Positions 1 to 9,410 of a stretch of DNA of 64,000 nucleotides are shown piece by piece (within the stretch, counting starts at the first letter, position 1; every line of letters starts with the position of its first letter). Source of the stretch: Mercurialis annua (taxonomy: Eukaryota > Streptophyta > Magnoliopsida > Malpighiales > Euphorbiaceae); the NCBI RefSeq assembly GCF_937616625.2, contig NC_065575.1, forward strand, positions 19,670,001 to 19,734,000, given 5' to 3'. Both the position numbers and the translations under genes were made by a program. The notes below the pieces were generated by a model that was given only the letters and a program-made list of their open reading frames with translations, had not been told where the DNA came from and made no database searches.

Positions 1-10
1 GCGCCTCGTC

Positions 11-53
11 GGCTCGGGCATTACAAATCTATGGGATCTGTAATGCCCGAGCC
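11..53. other. Hairpin, perfect 15-bp stem (copy 1)
   Basis: GGCTCGGGCATTACA at 11-25 is the exact reverse complement of 39-53, with a 13-nt loop that itself contains ATGGGATC. It sits at the same place in each copy of the segmental repeat. No U-run follows it, and this is nuclear plant DNA, so a bacterial-type terminator is not a sensible reading. Confidence 0.75.
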
Positions 54-341
54 GTCTAAACTGGTGGCATTTGAAAATACGGCCATGCACGGAGAGCCCC
101 CTCAGCATCGGATCCACCTCAGCAAACTTCATTGGCGGAAGAGCAACCCTCGGAAAAACCGAGTTGACGCAATCGGCAAGTTCGATGCCCGCCGCAATGC
201 GTAGAGCACCTCACCAGCCTCCGCGTCGGATCCAGCAATTACCGGAAAGCATACAATGGAACAACCGCGGGACAACAATCATGATGCAATCGGAAGGATG
301 GGTGACGGCCGCAATTCGCATGAACGCACGTGCGCGTCGTC

Positions 342-384
342 GGCACGGGCATTACAAATCCATGGGATCTGTAATGCCCGAGCC
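342..384. other. Hairpin, 15-bp stem with one mismatch (copy 2)
   Basis: Second copy of the hairpin. The left arm reads GGCACGGGCATTACA (one change from copy 1), and the right arm 370-384 is unchanged. Confidence 0.7.
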
Positions 385-565
385 GGCTAAACTGGTGGCA
401 TTTGAAAATACGGCCGTGCACGGAGAGCCCCCTCAGCATCGGATCCGCCTCAGCAAACTTCATTGGCGGAAGAGCACCCTCGGAAAAACCGAGTTGACGC
501 AATCGACAAGTTCGATGCCCGCCGCAATGCGTAGAGCACCTCACCAGCCTCCGCGTCGGATCCAT

Positions 566-700
566 CCTCAACATTAAAAATGCATCGTCGTAATGGATCA
601 AGACTCGCCGCGTGCCGACTTCCTCAGCATTAAAAATGCGTCGTCGAAAAGTCGTGAAATGCGGCTCGTCGCTTGCCTCAGCATTGAAAATGCGTCGTCG
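566..700. repeat. ~55-bp tandem repeat, three copies
   Basis: A 25-bp motif beginning CCTCAGCATTAAAAATGC and ending in GTCGTCG occurs at 566-590, 622-646 and 676-700, spaced 56 and 54 bp. Its core GCATTAAAAATGC is a small inverted repeat. It lies between copies 2 and 3 of the larger segmental repeat. Confidence 0.7.
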
Positions 701-811
701 GCAAGCAATTACCGGAAAGCATACATTGGAACAACCGCGGGACAAAAATCATGATGCAATCGGAAGGATGGGTGACGGCCGCAATTCGCATGAACGCACG
801 TGCGCGTCGTC

Positions 812-854
812 GGCTCGGGCATTACAAATCCGTGGGATCTGTAAAGCCCGAGCC
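812..854. other. Hairpin, 15-bp stem with one mismatch (copy 3)
   Basis: Third copy. The left arm matches copy 1, and the right arm has T to A (TGTAAAGCCCGAGCC) at 840-854. Each arm has changed independently with no compensating change, which argues against selection on an RNA fold. Confidence 0.7.
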
Positions 855-958
855 GGCTAAACTGGTGGCATTTGAAAATACGGCCGTGCACGGAGAGCCC
901 CCTCAGCATCGGATCCGCCTCAGCAAACTTCATTGGCGGAAGAGCACCCTCGGAAAAG

Positions 959-1320
959 CATACAAAGGAACAACTGCAACATTTGCACTGACCGGATGCA
1001 ATCGGGAGGATGGGTGCTGCTTGAATTCGACATGATCGCACGTGCGTGCCGTCGGCTCGGGCAATTTCAAAATGAATGAATAATTATGCCCTCCCCAACA
1101 AGACGTGGCCACTAAAAATTCTACATGCTAACCGAGAGCCCGCCTCAGCATCCGGTCCACCTCAGTAGACTTCATTGGTGGAACAGTACCCTCGGAAAAA
1201 CCGAGTTGACGCGATAGGCAAGTTCGATGCCCGCCACAATGCGTAGAGCAACTCACCCGCCTCAACGTCGAATCCATCGTCGGAACAATAGCATACAACG
1301 GCACATCATAAGCTATACAT
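959..1320. repeat. Degraded extra copy of the segmental repeat
   Basis: Fragments of the same repeat continue with more divergence. CTCGGAAAAACCGAGTTGAC is near 1192, followed by the CCCGCC-ACAATGCGTAGAGCA block that matches 211 and 522. GTCGGCTCGGGCA near 1050 is a leftover left hairpin arm with no right arm. No gene is seen. Confidence 0.55.
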
Positions 1321-1527
1321 TCACCGAGAATCATTTCGACAAAAGCTTGCCTTAGTTACCGTCAAAAAATCACCAACAGCCCACACGGGGGGCCGGGCCC
1401 CCACGAAACCGAAATTATTTTTTCCAACACCGGAACGGGTCGACGAGTTTTTTTTCCTTCCCTCGTCAGTGCCATAGGTGCGCCAAAAGGCGCGCACCAA
1501 AAGCCTTCGGCAGTTGGTGCAGGGAGG
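1321..1527. other. Spacer with short GC-rich inverted repeats
   Basis: No gene seen. It holds a run GGGGGCC-G-GGCCCCC near 1387-1403 and an imperfect hairpin at 1477-1498 (GGTGCGCC, AAAA loop, GGCGCGCACC). It looks single copy inside this window. Confidence 0.5.
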
Positions 1528-1790
1528 TGAGGCATAGTGCACCCCCCTAAAGAGTTCTTAGGACTTTTTTTGGACTGCCAGGAGGAAACATCACATGTGC
1601 CCAGCAACCCCCCCCCCCCCCCCATTTTTAAAAATCGGCATGGAATTTTGATCTGAAATTTTGGAAATATGTTTATATATATCCGAACCTGCATAATAAT
1701 AAATATCAGAATTTTTCGAGCCCCGAAAGTATTTTATTTTATTTATTTCGGAAATTCATAACCGGTAAAATATATATCCAAAAATCACCA
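1528..1790 (+). repeat. Dispersed repeat, direct copy 1 (~263 bp)
   Basis: Aligns almost base for base with 2848-3097. Shared landmarks in order are TGAGG, GTGCACCCCCCTAAAGAG, TTAGGACTTT, ACATCACATGTGCCCAG, a C-run, ATTTTTAAAAATCGGCATGG and AAATTCATAAC. The copy starts TG and ends CA, which would suit a short LTR. I found no matching target-site duplication, and no primer-binding site between the copies, so an LTR reading is only a possibility. A 16-C homopolymer sits at 1608-1623. Confidence 0.75.
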
Positions 1791-1970
1791 AACTTCTTTC
1801 TAAATTCCTTATTTAATATATATTAACTAATGTATAAATATTGTTCGAGGAAAGTATTATAGAATTTCACTTAGTGCAAGACATATGCATTTTTACACCC
1901 AACAGAGGTTAATTCTGCTGGGTAGCAAAACCAGCGGAGGTTCATGCTGCTGGGGAATGTATGCAAGGCA
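1791..1970. other. AT-rich spacer
   Basis: Short AT-rich spacer with two related GGTTxATxCTGCTGGG pieces near 1907 and 1940. No gene seen. Confidence 0.4.
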
Positions 1971-2204
1971 TGCCGAAGGGCTGCCGAGCGGCTGCCGAGG
2001 GGCTGCCGAAGGGCTGCCGAAGGGCTGCCGAGCGGCTGCCGAGGGGCTGCCGAAGGGCTGCCGAGGGGCTGCCGAGGGGCTGCCGATGCGCTGCCGAAGG
2101 GCTGCCGAAGGGCTGCCGAAGGGCTGCCGAAGGGCTGCCGAAGGGCTGCCGAAGGGCTGCCGAAGGGCTGCCGATGCCCAAAGGCTGCCGAGAGGCTGCC
2201 GAAG
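1971..2204. repeat. 11-bp GC-rich minisatellite, block 1
   Basis: About 21 tandem copies of an 11-bp unit close to GGGCTGCCGAA, with variants ending GAG, GAGC and GATGC. Because 11 is not a multiple of three and the unit has no stop codon in most frames, several frames on both strands stay open across the block and encode the same 11-residue periodic peptide (for example AAEGLPKGCRG). That is a property of the unit and not evidence for a gene. Confidence 0.9.
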
Positions 2205-2209
2205 ACCAA

Positions 2210-2261
<52 letters not shown>

Positions 2262-2264
<3 letters not shown>

Positions 2265-2475
2265 CCGAGTGGCTGCCGATAGGCTGCCGAAGGGCTGCCG
2301 AGAGGCTGCCGAAGGGCTGCCGATGCCCAAAGGCTGCCGAGGGGCTGCCGAAGGGCTGCCGAGGGGCTGCCGAAGGGCTGCCGAGGGGCTGCCGTAGGGC
2401 TGCCGAGGGGCTGCCGAGGGGCTGCCGAGGGGCTGCCGATGGGCTGCCGATGCGCTGCCGAAGGGCTGCCGATGG
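2262..2475. repeat. 11-bp GC-rich minisatellite, block 2
   Basis: A second block of the same 11-bp unit, separated from block 1 by about 57 bp of unrelated sequence. Both blocks contain the same odd unit (CCGATGCCCAAAGGCTGCC, near 2171 and 2320), so one block probably arose by copying part of the other. The periodicity fades between 2475 and about 2515. Confidence 0.9.
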
Positions 2476-2569
2476 GACTGTCGAGGGACATGCGTTGGAC
2501 TTGCGAGGGCCTTCGGAGGGACGCTTGAGGCCACACACGCGCTCGCGTCTCGCGCTGAGCTGCCGAGTG

Positions 2570-2605
2570 CCCGCACCCGCACCCGGTCCCGCACCCGCAC
2601 CCGGT
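2570..2605. repeat. 18-bp repeat, two copies
   Basis: CCCGCACCCGCACCCGGT occurs twice head to tail with no spacer, itself built from CCCGCA hexamers. Confidence 0.85.
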
Positions 2606-2631
2606 CATTAGATTTATATATAAAAATGCAC

Positions 2632-2644
2632 GGGGGGGGGGGGG
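2632..2644. repeat. Poly-G tract (13 nt)
   Basis: Uninterrupted G run at the edge of the minisatellite region. Its exact length is uncertain, because homopolymers of this size are often miscounted in assemblies. Confidence 0.8.
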
Positions 2645-2670
2645 TTTCCGCAATTCCGAGCATTATCCAC

Positions 2671-2775
2671 AATTTTTCCGGCAGGGGCATTTCCGTAATT
2701 TTTCCGGCAGGGGCATTTACGTAATTATTCCAGGCATGGTTTTTTCGCAATTATTCCAGGCAGAAATTTTTCCGC
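2671..2775. repeat. 26-bp tandem repeat, four copies
   Basis: Units begin at 2671, 2697, 2723 and 2749. The first two are nearly identical (AATTTTTCCGGCAGGGGCAT). The last two are diverged (AATTATTCCAGGCA). Confidence 0.8.
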
Positions 2776-2847
2776 AATTTCCAGCATTTTTCGCATAGCG
2801 CGCGCCGCTTGCACCGCGGACGAGGGCTTGCGGCAAGCCCGCGGGGG

Positions 2848-3097
2848 TGAGGAATGGTGCACCCCCCTAAAGAGCTCTTAGGACTTTTGTTGGACTGGCA
2901 GGAGGAGACATCACATGTGCCCAGAGACCCCCCCGCCATTTTTAAAAATCGGCATGGAATTTTGATCTGAAATTTATCCAAACCCGCATAATAAAAAATA
3001 CCAAAAATTTTCGAGCCCCGGAGGTATTTTTTTAATTTTTTAATCATTTTACCTTTGGAAATTCATAACGGATAAAATATATGTCCAAAAATAACCA
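2848..3097 (+). repeat. Dispersed repeat, direct copy 2 (~250 bp)
   Basis: Second direct copy of the element at 1528-1790. It lacks the long poly-C (seven Cs instead of 16) and has a ~13-bp deletion after GATCTGAAATTT. Homology stops a few bases past 3097, and the sequence to the right is unrelated to that right of copy 1. Confidence 0.75.
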
Positions 3098-4567
3098 AAC
3101 TTGTTGTCGAGTCGCCGAGTCTAGTTGTCGAGTCGCCTCTGCTAAAGCTTTGATATGTTGTTAGGATGTAATCTCTTGTCTTGAAATCATGTTTTTGGAA
3201 ATGAGACTTTATGCAATTTTTGGAAATTTGTCAACAATTAGTATCTCCCGGTTTATGAATGTCTAAATGTTTTTGTCTAGTTTAAACAATTTATGGTTGA
3301 TGCTTGCTTAATGAAATGCAATGGAATTAGACATGTGTAGTTAGCATTCAAAAACGAATCTTAAAATGGTATGATTTTTGGGTATGATCGAGGTTTATGA
3401 ATGTCTAAATGTGTTTTGAATTGAAATTTTTTGTGTCACTTGGAGTATGAGCATTTTTTGGCATGAATTCATAGGATTTAAGCATTTGAGCATGACACCA
3501 TTTTTGCTAAATTTTGAGAGCATTTTGAGCCTAATTTATTATTGTGAGTGTCATTTTGTGCCGGAATTCCTAGAATTTGCTTAGTGTCCATTCGAGATTA
3601 CATTGTTGAGTGATTAATGATTAGATGAATATGGCAATAGGTGTAACCAATTCTAGAGACCACTTTAAATGCCTACCTTGTACCTCTAGATAGCTAAGTT
3701 GGGCCTAGACCTTTGTTGATATAACCGTATTCACACACCAATCCCGTCTTCCATTTCCACTCTAAACACCCGAACTTGACTTGAGAACTAGTGTGAGGAG
3801 GTTGAGGTAGTGGCTTGAGGAAAAAGAAAAAGTTTGAACTTGAACCTATAAGAGAGTTTTATGCCTAGAAAGCAAGAAAAGAAAGAAAATCAAAACAAAG
3901 AAAGAATAAAGGAAAAATATAAAAAAAAAAAAAATAGAAAGCAAGAAAAGAAAAAAAGAAATAAAGGCATTCAAATGTAAAAAGAGTTCAATTGTGTTAA
4001 AAATTCCAAGCTAGCCCAAGTTTTTGATATTAATGTATTATCTAGTTTCAAGTCAAGTTTAGCTTAAATATCAACTTCAACCTACCCCGACCTTTGGCCA
4101 AGTTACAACCCGTAAAAGTCCATATGATAATTATTGATCACCGAGCTAAGTAGTGGAGTCTAGGACTAAAAGCAAACCTATGGGAATTCCGTGTTTTGTG
4201 TGCTTCATTTCTTTACCTTAAACACTTGTGTGTGAGAGCGAAATCTTGTGAGATACTTTTGCTTGTATTTAATGATTTTGAGTGATTGCCATTGTGTTCA
4301 TATTCTAAGATTGACCAAATGCTCGCATGTCCCTTAAGTGATAGTACTCTCGTGATTGCCGTTCGAAAAGATTTGTCAAACTTTTGTTTTATCTTGAGTG
4401 CCATTTTCATATGTCTTATCTATTGCATTCTTCATTTGTTTGCATGAATCATGAGTTGTTGACATTAGAGAATTGCATTTGCACCTTTATCGATTGGGAG
4501 TACTTTTGTTGACAAGTAGTCGGTTTTTGCCTAAGTTCATTTCTTGCTTGGGGACAAGCAAAGATTT
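3098..4567 (+). mobile_element. Tat-type retrotransposon, 3' non-coding internal region (truncated)
   Basis: This stretch has no long open frame but shows what is usual between the integrase end and the 3' LTR of Tat/Athila/Ogre elements: a very A-rich part (about 3870-3975), the GAGCTAAG context near 4142, and CTTGGGGACAAGCAAAGATT just before the purine tract (4548-4567). A 21-bp direct repeat starting GGTTTATGAATGTC is at 3250-3270 and 3392-3412. No gag, protease, reverse transcriptase, RNase H or integrase sequence is in the window, so the element is cut off on its 5' side. The left boundary is not defined and may lie anywhere near 3.1-3.7 kb. Confidence 0.5.
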
Positions 4568-4581
4568 AGTGTGAGGAGGTT
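4568..4581 (+). promoter_or_regulatory. Polypurine tract before the 3' LTR
   Basis: AGTGTGAGGAGGTT directly precedes the LTR start TGATAGG. In Tat/Athila elements a sequence close to AGTGTGGGGGAG stands here and primes plus-strand synthesis. A second nearly identical copy (AGTGTGAGGAGGTTGA) lies at 3790-3805. Confidence 0.6.
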
Positions 4582-4582
4582 T

Positions 4583-4605
4583 GATAGGAGTATTTTACTC
4601 CTATC
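4583..4605. other. Perfect hairpin at the LTR edge
   Basis: GATAGGAGTA and TACTCCTATC are perfect 10-bp arms around a TTT loop, starting one base inside the LTR. Its position supports the choice of LTR start. Confidence 0.7.
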
Positions 4606-5127
4606 TTTAGTGTCGTTTCCGCATGCTTTATTAACGTTTTATCACGGTTTTATGGTATTTCGTATGCCTTATTACGTGTTTTAGTATTTCAGGTACTTAG
4701 GAGCATTGCGGAAGCATTTTGGTGCAAAAGTTGGAAAAGACGACAAAAGCGATGCGGAAGCTCATTTGCAAATCTGAAAAGCTGACCCCTGGGCACTAAT
4801 TGACCAATTTGGACTAGCTAGAAGCCTCAAGTGAACTCGTGATCTTCATGAAAGTTAAAGTAGACGTCCTAAGCTTTCCAACGGTTCAAGAATCGACTTA
4901 ATCGGACATTTCTACACCGAGTTACGAAGGTTTGAAGATCGAGATTTGGAGCAGAAAATGGCAGCTCGAATCGGGCTTCTCATTTAGCCCAAGGAGCTCT
5001 ATTCGAGCTTGGGCTTGCTGGAATGGGGAAATCTTAGTTCAAGATGCAACAAGGCTTTATTTATTTGCTATTTTGGGCCCAACACATGTGTAAATGAATG
5101 TTTGTCTTTTTCCTTCTTTTGTTAGTA

Positions 5128-5137
5128 CTATATAAGG
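5128..5137 (+). promoter_or_regulatory. Probable LTR TATA box
   Basis: CTATATAAGG, about 550 bp into the LTR, is followed by a pyrimidine-rich leader. It is the best TATA match in the LTR and places transcription start near 5160-5170. Confidence 0.5.
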
Positions 5138-6125
5138 GGCCTTATCTCTATTTTAGGTATAGAAGATTTTCCTAGACTTTATTCTATTATTGTACTTTTG
5201 AATCTTCTCCTAATTTTAGTCTTCTTCTTCAATAGAATTTCCAGATTTTTATATTTCCTCCATTGTTGAGATCTTTGAAGCTTCATTGAATGAACAAGTT
5301 TTATTTTCTATTACAATCATTAATTGTGGGTTTTTCATCTTATTGTAAGTACTCTTTACCCATGCCTTCCATTTATCATTTTGTTAATTTAGCTCTTGGA
5401 ATGTTTAACTAATCCCCCATGTTTGGGGGTTGAGATGATTTCCTTCTTATTATGTTAAATGGTATGGTGATTGGTTAAATGCTTGTTCTAATTCTAGTTC
5501 CTAATGCTTGTGTTAGCCTAGCTATCTAATGCATGATTTAGTGTTTGCTTGACTCATTGAGAAATGGTTAGGTGAATAGACTTTGGAATTAGAAGCCTAG
5601 ATTGTAATACCACGAGAGTGGATTAGGATTTAGGTGACCTTGAGTTTGTTGATTAATTGATGTTGGGTAATTGGTTTTGTTTAGTATCACGAGAGTGAGT
5701 TAGGCATTAATTGATTACTTGATGATTGATTTTGTCGTTCTTAGAGGCTCGAGAGAGCGGGAACGGTGCGCTAGGCACAACTCGGCCCTTGCTAGATACC
5801 AATTCATCCATTACCATGTATGCATGACCTAGGAATGATTTCAACCCCTAGACATCTTTTACTTATTGATTAAACTTGTTCTTATTTTAGTTGTTTGAAT
5901 TGTTAGTTTAATTGTTTAGTGCCTATTTAGTGTTAATCTTACTTGAACTTCAACCATTCGAGTTTCGCTAAACGAATTGAATCACAACTAAAATTCATTC
6001 TCATCAATCGCTCTAGATTCACTCCTCGTGGGATCGATTCCGACTTCCGGATTATTACAAGTTGTGCTTTTTGCTCAACAATTGTCAAAGGGTAATCTAT
6101 TGCCCGGCATGTTTTCAGCATGACA

Positions 6126-6258
6126 CGTGTTTATGTCTGTCATGCATGATGTTTGTTATTTGCGAAAAATTGTTTTACGTTATTAGGCTTGTTACGGGTT
6201 TCAGAGCTACCACTCTCATTCCCTAGAGCCGGTCTCGGCCCTGAGATTGAGTCGTGAC
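6126..6258. other. Short spacer between LTR and satellite
   Basis: It does not match the 99-bp unit. Its end, GAGTCGTGACA (6248-6258), resembles the 3' edge of some other gypsy LTRs, so it may be a remnant of a second element. No gene seen. Confidence 0.35.
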
Positions 6259-9200
6259 AATAATATAACCTAACCATACTTATGTAATCAGACGGACGTG
6301 TTAAAGAGACTTGTAACGCGACATACTAATCAAGAATCACTTTTCAAGTACATTTTGCGTAATATTACCTAGCCATGCTAAGGTAATGGGAACAACGCGT
6401 TATAGAGACTTGAGGTGCGACATACTAATCTATTGTTACTTTTCAAGCACATTTTGCGTAATATAACCTAACTATGCTTAGGTAATCGGAACGACGCGTT
6501 AGAGAGACTTATGACGCGACATAAGCATGGTAATCGAAACGACGCCTTAAAGAGACTAGAGACGCGACATACTAATCCAGTGTCACTTTTTACGCACACT
6601 TTGTGCAATATAACCTACCATAATTAGGTAATCTGAATGACGCATTAAAGAGACTTGAGACGCTACATACTAATATGATATCACTTTTCTCAGTAAACTA
6701 ACGATGCTGAAGTAATCGGACCGACGTGTTAAACAGACTTAAGATACGACATACTAATCTTGCTTCACTTTTCACGCACAATTTGCATTATAAAACCTAA
6801 CCATGCTTAGGTAATCAGAACGACGCTTTATATAGACTTTTGACGCGACATACTAATATAGCGTCACTTTTCACGCACACTTTGCGTAATATAACCTAAC
6901 CATGCTTAGGTAATCGGAACGATATAATAAAGAGACTTAAGGCGCGACATACTTATCTATTATAAATTTTCACGCACACTTTGCGTAATATAACCTAACC
7001 ATGCTTCGGTAATCGGAACGACGCATTAGAGACTTTTGTGACGCGACATGAGCATGGTAATCAAACGATGCATTAAAGATACTTGAGACACGACATACAT
7101 ATCTGGAGTCACTTTTTACGCATACTTTGCGTAATATAACCTAATTATGCTTAGGTAATCAGAACAACGCGTTAAAGAGACTTGAGATGCGACATACTAA
7201 TATAGCATCACTTTTCGCGCACACTTTGCGTAATATAACCTTACCAGGCTTAGGTAATCGGAACGACGCGTTAAAAAGACTTGTGACACGACAAATGCAT
7301 GGTAATCGAAACAACGCGTTTAAGTTACTTGAGACGCGACATACTAATCTAGCGTCACTTTTCATGCAGACTTTGCCTAACATAACCTAACCATGCTTAG
7401 GTAATCGGAATGACGTGTTAGACAGACTTGTGACGTGAGATAAGCATGGTAATCTAAATGACGTGTTATAGAGACTTGAGACGCGACATACTAATCTAGC
7501 GTAACTTTTCGCGCACACTTGTGTAATGTAACCTAACCATGCTAAGGTAATTAGACCGACGCGTTAAAGAGACATATGACGTGAAATACTAATCTAGTAT
7601 CACTTTTCACGCACACTTTGCGTAATATAACCTATCCATGCATAGGTAATCGGAACGACGCGTTAGAGAGACTTGAGGCGCAACATACAAATCTATTTTT
7701 ACTTTTCAAGCACATTTTGCATATATAACCTAACTATTCCTAGGTAATCGGAACGACGCATTAGAGAGACTTGTGACACCACATAAGCATGTTAATCGAA
7801 ATGACACGTTAAAGAGACTAGAGACACGACATACTAATCTAGCGTCATTTGTTTACCACACTTTGTGTAATATAAATTCTTAGGTAATTGGAACAACGTG
7901 TTAAAGAGACTTGACACGCTACATACGAATATAGCATCGCTTTTCACATACACTTTTTGTAATATAACCTAACCATGCTAGAGTAATCGGATCGACGCGT
8001 TAAAGAGACTTAAGACGCGACATACTAATCTAGCATCACTTTTCACGCACACTTTAGGTAATATAACCTAACCATGCTTAGGTAATCGGAACGACGCGTT
8101 AAAGAGACTTGAGGCGCGACATACTAATCTATTCGTCACTTTTTATGCACTCTTTCGTAATATAACCTAACCATGCTTCGGTAATCGGAACGATGCGTTA
8201 AAGAGACTTGATATGTGACATATTAATATAGCGTCACTTTTCATGCGCACATTGCGTAATGTAACCTAACCAGGCTTAGGTAATCGGAATGACGCGTTAG
8301 AGAGACTTGTGATGCGACATAAGCCTGTTAATCGAAACAACATGTTTAAGTGACTTGAGACACGACCTACTAATCTAGCGTCACTTTTCACGCACGCTTT
8401 GCGTAATATAACCAAACCATGCATAGATAATCGGAACGACGCGTTATAGAGATTTGTGACGCGACATATGCATGGTAATCAAAACGACGCGTTAAAGAGA
8501 CTTGAGATGCGACATACTAATCTACCGTCACTTTTCACGCACACTTTGTGTAATATAACCTAACCATGGTTAGGTAATCAGAACGACGCGTTAAAAAGAC
8601 TGGTGACGTGACCTACTAATCTAGCGTCACTTTTCATGCACACTTTGCGTAATATAACCTATCCATGCAACGACGCGACATACAAATCTATTGTCACTTT
8701 TTGCGCACACTTTGTATAATATAACCTAACCATTATTAGGTAATTAGAATGACGCGTTACAAAGACTTGAAACGGGACATACTAATCTAGAATCACTTTT
8801 CACGCACCTTTTGCGTTGTATAACATAGCCATGCTTAGGTAATCGTAACGACGCGTTAAAGATACTTGAGGTGCGACATACTTATCTATTATCACTTTTC
8901 ACGGACACTTTGCATAATATAACCTAACGATGCTTATGTAATCAGAACGACTCGTTAGAGAGACATGAGATGCGACATACTAATCTAGCATCACTTTTCA
9001 CGCACACTTTGCGTATTATAACCTAACCATGCTTAGGTAATCGAAATGACACGTTATAAAAAATTGAGACGCGACATACTAATAAATTGTCACTTTTAGC
9101 GCACACTTTGTGTTATATAACCTAACCATGCTTAGGTAATCGGAACGACGCGTTAAAGAGACTTGTGAGGCGACATACTTATCTAGTGTCACGTTTCACG

Positions 9201-9410
9201 CACACTTTGCGTAGTACTAGCCATGCTTATAGGTAATAGGAACGACGCGTTAAAGAGACTTGAGGCGCGACATACTAATCTACTGTCACTTTTCACGAAC
9301 ACTTTGTGTAATATAACCTAACCATTCTTAGGTAATCGGAACAACGCGTTAGAGAGACTCGTGAAGCGACATAAGCATGGTAATCAAAACGACGCGTTAA
9401 CGAGAGTTGA

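Larger units (their letters stand above)
1..958. repeat. GC-rich segmental repeat, three partial copies
   Basis: Three diverged copies of a long repeat can be aligned by eye. The block around the GGATCC site and the GAGAGCCCCCTCAGCATC motif starts near 81, 413 and 883, giving offsets of about 332 and 470 bp. The block from about 259 (GAACAACCGCGGGACAA) recurs near 729. The third copy breaks off near 956, inside CCTCGGAAAA. Open frames of up to 168 codons on both strands in this GC-rich stretch change with each copy and show no recognisable domain, so I treat it as non-coding. I do not recognise the family; it could be part of a transposable element whose ends lie outside the window. Confidence 0.7.
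4582..6125 (+). mobile_element. Long terminal repeat of a Ty3/gypsy Tat-type element
   Basis: The LTR begins TGATAGG right after the purine tract and probably ends in ...CATGACA near 6125, giving about 1.54 kb. Features typical of this lineage are visible: a terminal hairpin, a TATA box in the middle, repeated CACGAGAGTG motifs (near 5611 and 5687) and GCTCGAGAGAGCGG (near 5747), and a 3' part reading ATTACAAGTTGTGC followed by CTCAACAATTGTC. There is no second LTR in the window to compare, so the right end is inferred from the TG...CA rule and could be wrong by tens of bases. The 99-bp satellite begins about 130 bp further on. Confidence 0.6.

Noticed and set aside
71..1041. Overlapping open frames of 80-168 codons on both strands in the GC-rich start of the window
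   Set aside because: They overlap on opposite strands, follow the segmental repeat copies and show no recognisable domain. High GC removes stops by chance.
1608..1623. Poly-C tract as a functional G-quadruplex or i-motif
   Set aside because: A single homopolymer of uncertain length; the matching copy at 2848-3097 has only seven Cs, so it is not conserved.
1871..2750. Alanine/glycine/cysteine-rich periodic proteins across the minisatellite
   Set aside because: The 11-bp unit has few stops in any frame, so similar peptides appear in several frames on both strands at once.
1528..3097. Complete small LTR retrotransposon with LTRs at 1528-1790 and 2848-3097
   Set aside because: The copies start TG and end CA, but there is no target-site duplication, primer-binding site or purine tract, so they are listed only as a direct repeat.
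4213..4410. 65-codon minus-strand frame in the retrotransposon's internal region
   Set aside because: No similarity I can recognise. It lies in the non-coding part before the 3' LTR.
5939..6121. 60-codon minus-strand frame in the LTR
   Set aside because: Short, antisense, within the LTR's 3' part, and without any domain.
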